Assembly (NCBI GenBank): GCA_900635495.1
Contig: LR134136.1
Span: 248,001-312,000 of the forward strand
From: Atlantibacter hermannii
GTDB taxonomy: Bacteria; Pseudomonadota; Gammaproteobacteria; Enterobacterales; Enterobacteriaceae
DNA: 64,000 nucleotides
Direction: 5' to 3'
Program-made: the position numbers and the translations under genes
In this document: positions 28,380 to 37,512 of the stretch, piece by piece
How positions within the stretch are numbered: the stretch's first letter is position 1
Layout: every line of letters starts with the position of its first letter
The notes under the pieces: generated by a model
Database searches by the model: none
What the model was told of the DNA's origin: nothing
Seen by the model: only the letters and a program-made list of their open reading frames with translations

Positions 28380-28953
28380 CGGTCAGCGCCGCAGGGGTCA
28401 GGCGGTGTTGGCTGAAAGTAATATGGGTTTTGTCACCCTGCTTATCGTCCAGCTGGATGGCATCCAGATACTCGCTGCCAGTCAGGGTGATGGTGGCGAA
28501 AATTTTATCCAGCGGCGTGGTGATGGGGGTAAGCGCCAGTTGCCACGCGTTGTTGCCTTTGTCCTGGAAATCGAGGCGGAAGTTCTGCTCCAGCACCTTG
28601 CGATCGGCCTGGAACAAAGCGCGCAACAGATGATTGAACTGAAACATCTGCGGGTTGGTCTGGGCGGTGATCACCTGCGGCGGCTGACCATTGATCACCT
28701 GCACCATCTGACTGTCGTTGAGCATTAACGTCATCGGAAACGGCGCGGTTTGCTGCCACAGCAGACCCTTGTCCCGGGCGATAATCATCTCGCCGGACGA
28801 GCGCAGCGGCTGGGGCATATCTTTAATCTGCCGTTCCTGGACGAAGTGCGCACGCACCACGGGCTGCGAGGTAAAGCGCTGTTGCAGGCTGTCCAGCGTG
28901 ACGGCGTGCGCCAGCGGGCCGAGCAATAACAGGATAAAAGCAAGGGCTCTCAT
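28351..28953 (-). CDS. apeL: LolA-like periplasmic lipid carrier ApeL
   Basis: 200 residues. The Sec signal MRALAFILLLLGPLAHA is followed by a LolA-related beta-barrel (LDSLQQRFTSQPVVRAHFVQERQIKDMPQPLRSSGEMIIARDKGLLWQQTAPFPMTLMLNDSQMVQ). The strand pattern and conserved RSSGE...GLLW segment match COG2834. It probably shuttles the aryl polyene lipid through the periplasm. Start overlaps the apeK stop (ATGA). Confidence 0.88.
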   Translation of the reverse strand: MRALAFILLLLGPLAHAVTLDSLQQRFTSQPVVRAHFVQERQIKDMPQPLRSSGEMIIARDKGLLWQQTAPFPMTLMLNDSQMVQVINGQPPQVITAQTNPQMFQFNHLLRALFQADRKVLEQNFRLDFQDKGNNAWQLALTPITTPLDKIFATITLTGSEYLDAIQLDDKQGDKTHITFSQHRLTPAALTDDERQRFAF

Positions 28954-29372
28954 GGCGTCACTCCCATACGTTCAAACAGAATGGCGGGGCTCACGAAGCA
29001 GAGTTCGCGGGTGGCCTCTTCCACCGCCACCTGAATGGTGTAACCGGTGGTGGTGCGTTTGCCGGTTGCGGCATCGAAAATCTCATAGCCGATGCGCAGG
29101 CGGTTCTCAAACTCTTCAATGCGCGCCCGCACCCGGATTCGCTGCTCAAAGGTCAGTACGTCGCGGTATTTCACCCGGGTATCCACCACCGGCCACAGGT
29201 AGCCGGATGCCTTCATCTGGCGGTAACCGTAATCAAACTGGTTCAGTAGCGCCTCGCGGGCCACTTCGAAATAGCGGAAATAGTTGCCGTGCCACGCCAC
29301 GCCCATCATATCGACATCGTGAAACGGGATGGTCAGCTCAACTTCGGCGGTAAAACGCGGATCGTTCAGCAC
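28950..29372 (-). CDS. apeK: Acyl-ACP/CoA thioesterase ApeK (hotdog fold)
   Basis: 140 residues, 4HBT/YbgC-type thioesterase: FHDVDMMGVAWHGNYFRYFEVAREALLNQF contains the catalytic Asp of the DxDxxGxxxxxxY region. GTG start at 29372 behind a strong AAGGAG. It probably releases the finished polyene carboxylate from the ACP or edits stalled chains. It lies between the glycosyl/acyltransferase and the LolA-like carrier, with 3 bases to apeJ. Confidence 0.88.
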   Translation of the reverse strand: MLNDPRFTAEVELTIPFHDVDMMGVAWHGNYFRYFEVAREALLNQFDYGYRQMKASGYLWPVVDTRVKYRDVLTFEQRIRVRARIEEFENRLRIGYEIFDAATGKRTTTGYTIQVAVEEATRELCFVSPAILFERMGVTP

Positions 29373-29375
29373 CTG

Positions 29376-31080
29376 TTACTCCTTATCCTGATGGCGCGTC
29401 GCGTCGGGCAACTGCCAGAAATCGAAAAAATTAAACCAGTCCAGCGGCGAACGCAGCGCGTAATACTCCAGCCGCGCCGCATAGCGATCCACGGCTTCCT
29501 GAAGCGCCTGCTGGCGCGTGGCGCGGGGCAGGACGAGCGGATCGGCAAAGGGTTCACAGTGCAGCACCAGACGGCCCTGCTCACGGAGTGCGAACAGGAG
29601 CACCACAGGGCAGCGCAGCGCCGAGGCCAGAATAAACGGCCCCTGCGGGAACGGCGCGGAGCGGCCCATAAACCGGCTCCAGACCACCGCCAGTCGCCGC
29701 CGCGCTGGGGATTGACCGCGAGGCGATCGCCGACAATCGCCACCCATTCACCGGCGTTTAGCTTTTCTTTCAGCATCATCGCGGTATCGGGCCCAATATG
29801 GCTCACCGGAATTAAATTGACGCCCGCCTGCGGGGCCATCTCTTCCATAATCTGTTTAAAACGCCGGGCATTATCGGTGAACACCAGGGCGTTAACGGTA
29901 TGCGCGCCGCTGCGCTGGGCCAGTGCCCGGCACGCTTCCACATCGCCAAGATGCGAGGCAAGGATCAGTTTGCCCACCGGCCCGTAGATATCCAGCACCG
30001 CTTCCGCGCCGGCGCAAACGCCACCTGCTTGCCCAGCCTGAGTTCGCCGCGCCAGCTGGCGACTTTATCGAGCAACGCGCTGCCGAAACGCAGGAAATGG
30101 CGATAGCTGTTCAGGCGTTGATTATCGTGGATCTGCTGTTCGGCCCGCTGCTGCTTCGCCGTGTCGATCCACTGCTGTGAAGCGCGCCGTGCGTCATGAG
30201 CCAGCAGCCAGTAAACGCCCACCACCGGACGCAACAGCAGTTCAAACGCACCGCGGCCCAGCAGGCGCCAGACCAGGAGCATAATGCGCATCCCCATCAG
30301 GCCTTTGACCTCTTCGGTGCGCGCCCAGTGCTGGCGACGTTTGCGCATCAGCAAGCCCGGCGCACGCGGCAACATGCCGAAAAATAACCGGGTGTGCATC
30401 CAGGAGATACGCAGGTTGTCGCGCAGGGCGTCAAAATGCGACAGGCCGTCCTGCGGGTAAGTGACGCGGGTCGGAATGAAATAGCTCGGGTGGCCGCGCC
30501 AGTAGAGGCGAACCATCACTTCCGTATCGAAATCCATGCGGCGGCCAAGCGCGATACGCTGCGCCAGCGCCAGCGTCGGCGCGACCGGATAGACGCGAAA
30601 TCCGCACATGCTGTCTTTCAGGCTCAGGGAGAGGGTTTCGATCCACACCCAGACGTGAGTTACCCAGCGGCCATACAGGCGCGAGCGCGGGATAGAGTCA
30701 TCGTACACCGGCTGTCCGGAAATCAACGCGTCGGGATGGCGTTGGGCCTTAGCCAGGAACTGCGGGATATCTTCAATGGCGTGCTGCCCATCGGCGTCCA
30801 CCTGCACCGCATGGCTGTAACCCGCGTCGCGGGCAACTTCTAATCCCCGGATCACCGCCGCGCCTTTACCGGCGTTTTGCGCCAGCCGCACCAGAATCAG
30901 CGTGGGGTTATCGGCCTGTAACTGGCTGAGCGTCTGGCGGGTGGCGGCGTCGCTGCCGTCGTCCACCACAATGCACGGCAAACCGAACGGCGCAAGACGC
31001 GACAGCACCTGCGCCATCATCGCGCCGTGGTTATAGCAGGGGATCACCACACAGGGCGAGAAGACGGCGTCTACAGACAT
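29376..31080 (-). CDS. apeJ: Glycosyltransferase-acyltransferase fusion ApeJ (two frameshifts)
   Basis: Fused protein of 568 residues after correction. The N-terminal GT2 domain (1-240) reads SPCVVIPCYNHGAMMAQVL...CIVVDDGSDAAT...AVQVDADGQH, with the nucleotide-sugar DxD-type VDADGQH. The C-terminal half resembles a LpxL-type acyltransferase (HLGDVEACRAL...GEWVAIVGDRLAVNP). One base is missing at about 30009-30012 (between KQVAFAP and EAVLDIYG) and one at about 29684-29689 (between GGDWR and VVWSRFMG). Probably attaches a sugar and an acyl chain to the polyene headgroup. ATG at 31080, overlapping apeI by 10 bases. Confidence 0.87.
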
Positions 31081-31424
31081 AAACGGATTTTCCCGCTGCT
31101 GGCAGGCAGACGCTGTTCGCCGCACAGGCGGTGATAGCTAAACGAGAGCGTGTTGCGCTCCGGCTGCCAGGTCAGCGTTAAGCACACTTCATTTTCCGGC
31201 AGCAGTGGAGCCTGGAATTTGACGTTGATGATCTTCCGGAAGTTTGCTCCGGGAACCAACAGCTCGCGGGCGTAATACATCACCCAGTCAAGCTGCGTCA
31301 CGCCCGGCAACAGCGGCTGCGCGGCGAAGTGGCCTTTAAACCAGAACAGCGCCGGGTCGAGGCGCAAATGAAGCTCCCAGCTGTGGGAAGTGAGCCGCGT
31401 TCGGGCAATTTCATGCGGGGTCAT
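31071..31424 (-). CDS. apeI: Aryl polyene dehydratase ApeI
   Basis: 117-residue FabA/FabZ-type hotdog protein. The conserved segment is FWFKGHFAAQPLLPGVTQLDWVMYYA, with the active-site His in GHF and the PGV turn. It dehydrates 3-hydroxyacyl-ACP intermediates with ApeP. The ATG at 31424 overlaps apeH by 14 bases; an upstream in-frame start at 31448 lies deeper in apeH and is less likely. Confidence 0.9.
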   Translation of the reverse strand: MTPHEIARTRLTSHSWELHLRLDPALFWFKGHFAAQPLLPGVTQLDWVMYYARELLVPGANFRKIINVKFQAPLLPENEVCLTLTWQPERNTLSFSYHRLCGEQRLPASSGKIRLCL

Positions 31425-32768
31425 GGAAAAACTCCTGCAGTTGCGCATAGACGCGTTTATTCATGCTGTTAACCGGGATCGTTTCGATCACCCGCCAGTA
31501 GCGCGGGATCGCCACCGGCTCCAGCCACGGGATCAGCGCCTTACGCCAGGCGAATTCCTGCTGCCTGCCTGCGGCGGTTGTCATGCGTGCGCGGGTGGCC
31601 TCATCCACCACCACCAGCACGCCGATCCCCTGGCGGCCGTGGCGGGTGACGGGCAGGGCGGCGGCGTCGACGATGCCGTCCAGCGCCAGCAGGCGCTGTT
31701 CGATTTCGTACAGGGAAATGCGTTTTTCTTCAATTTTCACGACCCGGCCACGACGGCCATGCAGACGAAACAGGCCGTTTTCTTCAAAGGCCAGGTTATC
31801 GTCCAGCAACAGACCGGCAGGCTCCGGGACCAGCGGGGAAAACACCCGCCAGGCGTCGTTTTCCTGCACGAAACGCATCCCGGTGAAAGGCCGCCACGGG
31901 GCGTCATCTTCGGCGCGATAACGCCAGGCGAGAATACCGGTTTCCGTGCTGCCGTAAATTTCGTCCGGTGTCACCTGGGTCCACTGCCGGGTTTGCTCCA
32001 CATCACGCCAGGGCAGCATGCCGCCTGCGGAGATAATCAGTGCAATCGGCGGCGGGGTAAGATGGTGATCGAGGCGTTTTAAAAACGCCGGGCTGCTGAT
32101 AAAGCCATAACGGTGAGCGACAGGCAGCGCCGCCAGTTGTTCCGCATAAAACATCATGGCGGCATGGAGCGGCAAACCCAGCGACATCGGCAGGAAGATG
32201 CGGAACGTGAGGCCGTAAAGATGCTGCGGCACCACCGAGGCGACAATGCGGCAGCCCGCCAGGCGTTCGCCAAAGCGTTCTGCCAGCAGCGCGGCTTCGC
32301 TGTCCAGCAATGCCACGGGCTTGATCACCCGGCGCGGCGTGCCGGTCGATCCGGAGGTGAAGATCTCCACCACGCTTTGCGGATCGATAGCCGGCAGGGC
32401 GATCGCCTGCGGCGCGGCGCGGCGGGCCGAGGCCACCACCAGCATCGGGCCGTGCCAGCCCAGCGTGCGGTCGCTCAGGACGCCATGAAACAGCGTCCGC
32501 TGCTCTTCCAGTAGTAACAGGCGGCTGTGACCGGGAATAACCGGCGTTTTGCCCGCATGCAGTGCGCCCAGCAGCGCCACGATAAACAGATAGCTGTCTT
32601 CGAAGCACAGCGCCCAGCGCTCGCCAGGCTGCATCTGGAGTTGCCGGGTCAGTTGTGCCACGTCGTGACGCATCTGGCCCACGGTCCAGGTGTGGTCGCC
32701 AAGCCAGGCGACGGCGCGTCATCGGGACGCTGCGCGCTCAGCCACTGCGCCAGAGGTAAGGTCGTCAT
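31411..32768 (-). CDS. apeH: Aryl polyene acyl-ACP synthetase (AMP ligase) ApeH (one frameshift)
   Basis: 452 residues of the ANL adenylating superfamily. The ATP motif is EIFTSGSTGTPRRVIK, the A5-type motif is YGSTETGILAWR, and a C-terminal lid carries GRVVKIEEKRIS. It activates 4-hydroxybenzoate-type starter acids and loads them on ApeE or ApeF. One C is missing at about 32708-32716, so MTTLPLAQWLSAQRPDDAP must shift frame to join VAWLGDHTWTVGQMRHDV. Start ATG 32768 shares a base with the apeG stop. Confidence 0.9.
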
Positions 32769-33358
32769 TATTGTGCTTCCCGCCGGAGGACGCGCTGGCG
32801 CACCAGCCATTCGCTCGTCATCAGAGCGCCCATCAGCAGATAGGCAATCATGCCGTTCCACAGCGTCCAGAGATGGGTGTCGCCGTACCAGCAGGTGAAC
32901 GCGGCAACCCCGCCGTTAATCATAAAAAAGCCGCACCAGAGTTGGGTGACGCGCCGGGTGTAGCGCACACCTGCAGGCGGTAAATCCGGTTCTTTAAGGC
33001 GGGCGATACGCTCCACCAGCGGCATGTGGCTCCACAGTGACCCGCCGAACAGGGCGAGCAGCAGCGTGTTCACCACCACCGGATACCACAGCAGCAGGTC
33101 GTGGCTACGTAATACCAGACTCGCCACGCACAGGACGATGCCCGTTACGGCGATGCTTTTGGCGATCAATCGCAGCGGCCCGCCGCGCAACCGGGCCTGA
33201 CGCAGGCGAATCAGCAGTAGCAGCGCCATCATCGGCAACAGCCAGGGAAGCGCGTGATGCGTAATGCCAAACCCGATGATCAGCGGCCAGGCGACCATCA
33301 CCAGCGTGATGGCCGGCTGTGTCAGACGCCGCGTTGTTGTGAGGACCGCGTGCAGCAT
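32768..33358 (-). CDS. apeG: COG4648-type inner-membrane protein ApeG
   Basis: 196 residues with about five to six hydrophobic segments (TLVMVAWPLIIGFGI, LPWLLPMMALLLLIR, SIAVTGIVLCVASLVL, LWYPVVVNTLLLALFGGSLW, LWCGFFMINGGVAAF, LWTLWNGMIAYLLMGALM). It belongs to a membrane family always found inside APE clusters beside the ACPs; its function is unknown. It may anchor the biosynthetic complex at the inner membrane. It starts three bases after the apeF stop. Confidence 0.85.
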   Translation of the reverse strand: MLHAVLTTTRRLTQPAITLVMVAWPLIIGFGITHHALPWLLPMMALLLLIRLRQARLRGGPLRLIAKSIAVTGIVLCVASLVLRSHDLLLWYPVVVNTLLLALFGGSLWSHMPLVERIARLKEPDLPPAGVRYTRRVTQLWCGFFMINGGVAAFTCWYGDTHLWTLWNGMIAYLLMGALMTSEWLVRQRVLRREAQ

Positions 33359-33361
33359 CGT

Positions 33362-33613
33362 TTATTCGTCGTTCAGCAGACGCTCAACCGCGTCGACCAC
33401 GTCCTGGACGGTTCGCACTGATTTAAACGTTTCGGGTTTGATCTTTTTGCCGGTTTTTTTCTGAAGGTGCACCACCATGTCGACGGCATCGATGCTGTCG
33501 AGTTCCAGATCTTCATAGAGACGCGCCTCAGGGGAGATATCCTCTGCGGGAATTTCAAAAAGATGGGTCAGAAGTGCGGAGACTTCCTGGTAAATCGCGT
33601 TTTTATCAACCAT
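33362..33613 (-). CDS. apeF: Acyl carrier protein ApeF
   Basis: 83-residue ACP. The phosphopantetheine Ser is in ELDSIDAVDMV, with acidic helix II around it. The chain is otherwise Lys-rich near the C-terminus (LQKKTGKKIKPETF), unlike primary-metabolism AcpP. It carries the growing polyene or the starter, together with ApeE; having two ACPs is a hallmark of APE clusters. It needs AcpT for activation. Confidence 0.92.
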   Translation of the reverse strand: MVDKNAIYQEVSALLTHLFEIPAEDISPEARLYEDLELDSIDAVDMVVHLQKKTGKKIKPETFKSVRTVQDVVDAVERLLNDE

Positions 33614-33626
33614 ATCGGGCTCGTCT

Positions 33627-33884
33627 TCAGGCGCGTTGAGAATTAATGAATGCAGCCAGCGTGGCGACGGAATAAAAATGCTGGCGCATTTCTTCGCTTT
33701 CGGCGGAGAGCACTACGCCATACTGGGTTTTCACTGCCAGCCCCAACTCCAGCGCGTCGATGGAATCCAGGCCCAGGCCGTCGCCAAACAGCGGCGCTTC
33801 TGCGTCAATATCATCGGCGGTCAGTTCGTCGAGATTCAGGGTGGTGATAATCAGATTTTTAATTTCAGCGTAGAGCGCTTGCAT
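33627..33884 (-). CDS. apeE: Acyl carrier protein ApeE
   Basis: 85-residue ACP with modification site GLGLDSIDALELG. The start overlaps the end of apeD by 20 bases and the stop is 13 bases before apeF. It is the paired carrier protein of the APE type II PKS. It shares the DSID motif with ApeF but differs in the rest of the sequence, so the two are not recent duplicates. Confidence 0.92.
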   Translation of the reverse strand: MQALYAEIKNLIITTLNLDELTADDIDAEAPLFGDGLGLDSIDALELGLAVKTQYGVVLSAESEEMRQHFYSVATLAAFINSQRA

Positions 33885-34683
33885 CGTTGTTTCCTGGGCC
33901 AGGCATCAGGCCTGGTGTTAATTGGTACAAAAGGTGTCGATTAAGTTTGCGAGCCGCCAGCGCGGGCTCGTGATCCTGTGACGGATCGAAAAATTCCTGG
34001 CAACGGATGCGTTCGCGCACCACGACATTAAATAGCGGTTTGCGGGGCGGAACGTCGAACCAGCGGCTGTGTTTGTCGAGCAGATGCTCACTGCAATAAA
34101 TATGCACGACCCGTAAATCGCTGTTGCAGCGCACTGCAATATTGGCCGCGCCACGTTGCAGCGTCAGCGGCTGGCCAGGCACGCTGCGGGTGCCTTCCGG
34201 GAAAATCAGCACGGTTTCACCGCGCCCCAGACGCTCACGGCAGGCGGGCAGCAGGGCGTCCGCCTGATCGTTGATCAGATAATCCGCCGCCCGTATGACT
34301 CCGCCGAGAAACGGGTTTTTGAGTAGCGCGTTTTTCACCAGACAGTCGGTTTCCGGCATCACCGAGGCGATAAGCACGTAATCAATAAGCGTCGGGTGAT
34401 TAGCGACCACCAGACAGCCGTGTTCATTATCCAGTATGGCTTTGCCTTCAATGCGGTAATCAAGAACGCCCACCGCCCGCGCCGCCCGCAGAAAGAAGCG
34501 GAAACTGGCCGCAATACTGCGGCGCGCCAGGCGTCGGCGTTTGTCCGGATTACGCTGGACGAGCAGCAAAAGGTTGAACCACACCACCGAGAGCGCCAGC
34601 CCGCCAAGGCCGAACAGCGCGAAGCACAGGCCGGTCATCGCCAGCCGCCACAGCCAGTTCAGCCGCGCCGGGAGGCGTTTCAT
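33865..34683 (-). CDS. apeD: Lysophospholipid-acyltransferase-like protein ApeD
   Basis: 272 residues. Two N-terminal hydrophobic segments (LWRLAMTGLCFALFGLGGLALSVVWFNLLLLV) precede a PlsC domain with the H-x4-D motif VVANHPTLIDYVLI and the EGT block IFPEGTRSVPG. It probably acylates the pigment's lipid anchor. I chose the ATG at 34683 because it forms an ATGA overlap with the apeC stop; an ATG four codons upstream is also possible. Confidence 0.88.
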   Translation of the reverse strand: MKRLPARLNWLWRLAMTGLCFALFGLGGLALSVVWFNLLLLVQRNPDKRRRLARRSIAASFRFFLRAARAVGVLDYRIEGKAILDNEHGCLVVANHPTLIDYVLIASVMPETDCLVKNALLKNPFLGGVIRAADYLINDQADALLPACRERLGRGETVLIFPEGTRSVPGQPLTLQRGAANIAVRCNSDLRVVHIYCSEHLLDKHSRWFDVPPRKPLFNVVVRERIRCQEFFDPSQDHEPALAARKLNRHLLYQLTPGLMPGPGNNDASALR

Positions 34684-35403
34684 GATTTGCTCCACAGCCA
34701 GTCTGCGCGTTCGCCCTCAACGCAGAAGGCCGCCTCGTGCCTCAGATAGCCGCGCAGGAATTGCAGGCTTTGCGGCAACGGGTTTTCCTGACGGGTCGCA
34801 CGCGGGCGGGTTTCGCAACGGTATTCATCCCCGCTTCCAGCACCAGCGCGAATGACCAGGCCCAGGTGGGCATATCCGCAGGCAGATAAGGATGGTAAAA
34901 CGGCGGCAACTGGCCGTCGAAGTCCACCATCAATACGCGCTGATAGCCCGCATGAAACAGGGTCAGCGCTTCGATCAAGCCTTGCTGGAAAGTGTCCTGT
35001 CCGGCGGAGAGCGATGACGACACCAGCGGTTGCTTCGCGGTGATGGTCAGATTGCCCACCGATGAGTTATGCACCGACATGGCGAAGTCAGTCGGCGAGA
35101 TCGGCTGTTCGGCAGCAATCGCTTCCAGAATGCGAAAGTTGCGCTCCAGTTCGCCGTGACGACTGGTGAACAACACCGCGTCGGGAGCATGGCGGGCGTA
35201 GCATCGCCAGCCCGCTGTCCACCGCCAGACGGCTGCCGGAATTCAAACGGCGGGCTGGTCATCATGGGCAATTCGGCAGGTTTGGCCTGTGGGGCGGCCG
35301 GATCGATGGATCGATCCTGTTGCGCCCAGGCGAGCCAGTCAGCGGCATCGCTTAATCCCGGCGCGCGGGCTTGCCAGTCAAGGATGTTCAGTGAAAATTT
35401 CAT
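34680..35403 (-). CDS. apeC: Ketosynthase-like chain-length factor ApeC (three frameshifts)
   Basis: 240 residues after correction. It resembles an N-terminal ketosynthase half without the catalytic Cys: MKFSLNILDWQARAPGLSDAADWLAWAQ..., VLFTSRHGELERNFRILEAIAAEQPISPTDFAMSVHNSSVGNLTIT, then VMVDFDGQ-like strands. This fits the chain-length-factor partner of ApeO. The frame breaks at an extra base at about 35249-35254, an extra base in 35194-35196, and a missing G in the run 34829-34832. The corrected C-terminus reads EAGDEYRCETRPRATRQENP and ends ADWLWSKS. Uncorrected, it shows as two short ORFs. Confidence 0.85.
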
Positions 35404-35426
35404 CTACACGCTTTCCGCGCTTTTTG

Positions 35427-36545
35427 TTACTGATTACGCCACTCTGCGGCAACCGGCTGGCCGGTTTGCTGCGGGAGGCATTTTTTCCGGCATACCAGCA
35501 GGGTATGCCCGACGCCCAGATCGTCGAGCCGTTGTTCAATCTCAAACCCAGCCTGTTCCACCAGCGCCATAAACGTGGCGGCGCTGTAAAAACGGCTGTT
35601 GCCATTCGCCATAGCGGCGAAATACAGCGACGAGGCGTTCAGACTGAAGGCGGCGGCCTCGAATCTCTGTGCATCCCAGAATGGTTCCAGAATGCAAACG
35701 CGGGCATCCGGCTTCATCACCCGGAAGATATGGCCCAATATTGTGACGATGTGTTCCGCGCTGAAGCAGTCCAGGAACTGGCTCATCCACCATATGTCGG
35801 CATCGCCAGGCAGCGGCGCATCGCTGAGCAGATCCACCGCGTGGAAATCAATGCGATCGCTGAAGCCGTTGGCGGCGATGTTTTCCTGCGCCAGCGCGAT
35901 TTGTTGCGGTAGGTCCAGAATGGTGACGCTAACCGCCGCGTTATAGCGGCAACAGCGAAGGGCCCATTTACCGGTATTTCCGCCCACGTCGTACAGCTTT
36001 TTCGGCGCAAGTTCAAATACGTGCGGCAAGGCCGCATTAAAGGCCGCGTCAGAATAATAATGATCGAATGCGAACCAACTGCCCCGCGCCCGTTCAGGTA
36101 ATTGCGACAGGGCTGGATAGATTGTCGGCCAGTCGCCAAAAACTTTTAATCCTTCCGGTTTTCCGGTGCGCAGGGCGTCCTGAAGATAAAACAGCCCTTG
36201 ATAACAAACATCACGGGTGAAATCCATATTCACACGGGTCATCGGGTCGTGAAGTAAGAAATGTCCGACCTTAGCGATGCGATAATGTTCATTTTGCCGG
36301 GTGACGATACGTCCGCTCAAACCCATATCCAGCAGTACGCTAACCGCATATTTATCGAGAGTACAATTTTCTTCGATATTTTCTAATGTGGCTCCCGAAT
36401 TTCCCTGATTATCAAGAAAAGCGAGGATGCCGCTGTCCCGTAATATAACGGCGGTTTGAAAAAGCATCGGAGCAAACGCGATATGTTGCGCTTCGGTAAT
36501 AGCCTCCAGGGCGGAGAGTGTATCCCGATCGTAGTCATGACGCAC
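35427..36545 (-). CDS. apeB: SAM-dependent methyltransferase ApeB
   Basis: 372 residues, class I methyltransferase of the O-methyltransferase type. A helical dimerisation N-terminus (LSALEAITEAQHIAFAPMLFQTAVILRDSGILAFL) precedes the SAM-binding motif LYDVGGNTGKWALRC and VTILDLPQQIALAQENI. It probably methylates the aryl ring or its hydroxyl; APE pigments carry ring methyl groups. GTG start at 36545 behind AAGGAAGG. A terminator-like hairpin precedes it. Confidence 0.87.
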   Translation of the reverse strand: MRHDYDRDTLSALEAITEAQHIAFAPMLFQTAVILRDSGILAFLDNQGNSGATLENIEENCTLDKYAVSVLLDMGLSGRIVTRQNEHYRIAKVGHFLLHDPMTRVNMDFTRDVCYQGLFYLQDALRTGKPEGLKVFGDWPTIYPALSQLPERARGSWFAFDHYYSDAAFNAALPHVFELAPKKLYDVGGNTGKWALRCCRYNAAVSVTILDLPQQIALAQENIAANGFSDRIDFHAVDLLSDAPLPGDADIWWMSQFLDCFSAEHIVTILGHIFRVMKPDARVCILEPFWDAQRFEAAAFSLNASSLYFAAMANGNSRFYSAATFMALVEQAGFEIEQRLDDLGVGHTLLVCRKKCLPQQTGQPVAAEWRNQ

Positions 36546-36573
36546 GGTGCCTTCCTTAACCAGAGGTAAACAA

Positions 36574-36601
36574 AAAAACCGGCCGGGTAAGGCCGGTTTT
36601 T
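36574..36601 (-). terminator. Terminator-like hairpin between the lipoprotein gene and apeB
   Basis: AAAAACCGGCC (36574-36584) / GGCCGGTTTTT (36591-36601) with a six-base loop. On the minus strand a run of seven T follows. It lies between two co-oriented genes with the apeB ribosome site only about 20 bases further on. It may stop most transcripts after the lipoprotein gene, or attenuate the APE operon. Confidence 0.75.
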
Positions 36602-36613
36602 AATTCGTTGAAT

Positions 36614-37003
36614 TTACAGGTTTGCGCCAGCGGACAGATTAATCTGGATATCCTGATTCAGGTTGTTTACCCAGTGATTGTAATTTTTATGAATTTTGCC
36701 ATTGGCGGCTTGCAGGTTCAGGCTGCTGTCATAAATGATGGAATAGCGGTTAGCGGAATAAGGAATGCGCACTTCCGCAACGTGATCGCGTGCCTGTAAA
36801 CGCCCTTTAATAACGCCTGGGCCAGCATCGGTCATGACCCATTTGCGCTGTACGCCCGCTTTCAGAATGGCGGTGCGGACCTGTTCGGCGGTGTGGTTGC
36901 CTGCCACCGTCGCATTGACTTGTTCAACCGGCGCGGTACGCGCACAGCCTGCCAGTGCGCCAGCCACAGCGATGGCCGCGAAAATTTTCACGATTTTCTT
37001 CAT
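36614..37003 (-). CDS. Small lipoprotein upstream of the APE operon (possible ApeA)
   Basis: 129 residues. Lipoprotein signal MKKIVKIFAAIAVAGALAGC with lipobox (LAGC); the mature part is about 110 residues (HTAEQVRTAILKAGVQRKWVMTDAGPGVIKGRLQARDHVAEVRIPYSANRYSIIYDSSLNL). Good ribosome site GGAG. I do not recognise a function. If the APE genes are lettered by order, this would be ApeA, since the 17 genes after it take B to R. It is separated from apeB by a terminator, so it may be an independent gene. Confidence 0.7.
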   Translation of the reverse strand: MKKIVKIFAAIAVAGALAGCARTAPVEQVNATVAGNHTAEQVRTAILKAGVQRKWVMTDAGPGVIKGRLQARDHVAEVRIPYSANRYSIIYDSSLNLQAANGKIHKNYNHWVNNLNQDIQINLSAGANL

Positions 37004-37512
37004 ACACTCTCCATAGACGTTTCATCAAAACAGCTTAATTACCGCGTGCGCCGAAGCACATGGGGAAAAATGATTTGCTGGCTCACAACCACCAGTCTGC
37101 GAAACTGTGTAATGGACGGCGAAAACAGATGTATGAAGTTTTTATAAACCATTAAAAATAATGGCATTGTCATCCGTGGCGTTTTCGCTGTTCCTTTTGT
37201 TTTTCCGGTTTAAACACCCTGAAGGGCAATAATGGTAAGTTAACAAAAAGTGCTGTGCAATATATTGTCGTGGATAAGGACATTCTTAAGTGAAATAACC
37301 ACGCTTTTGTTAAGTTTCCTGCAAAAATATCCGTAAGTGGTACATGCTATATCCCTGTGACGCCAGCACGATTACGCATAAAACATCACGTCGTGATTAG
37401 AATAAAAGCACGTGAAATTAACATGGGATAACGTTTTGTGCCGGTAAAATAGTACTGCGCCAGGCTTATTGCCTGGCGCGTCGTTTTTCTCTTTTAATAC
37501 CCGGAGAAGAGG
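37004..37512. other. Gene-free region upstream of the APE cluster
   Basis: No gene is seen. The AT-rich part (37140-37330) probably contains the promoter of the leftward lipoprotein gene and APE operon, but I cannot name convincing hexamers. The hairpin GCGCCAGGC (37457-37465) / GCCTGGCGC (37471-37479) lies between this region and yhhT and probably ends yhhT transcription; the T-run is better on the + strand. Confidence 0.45.
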
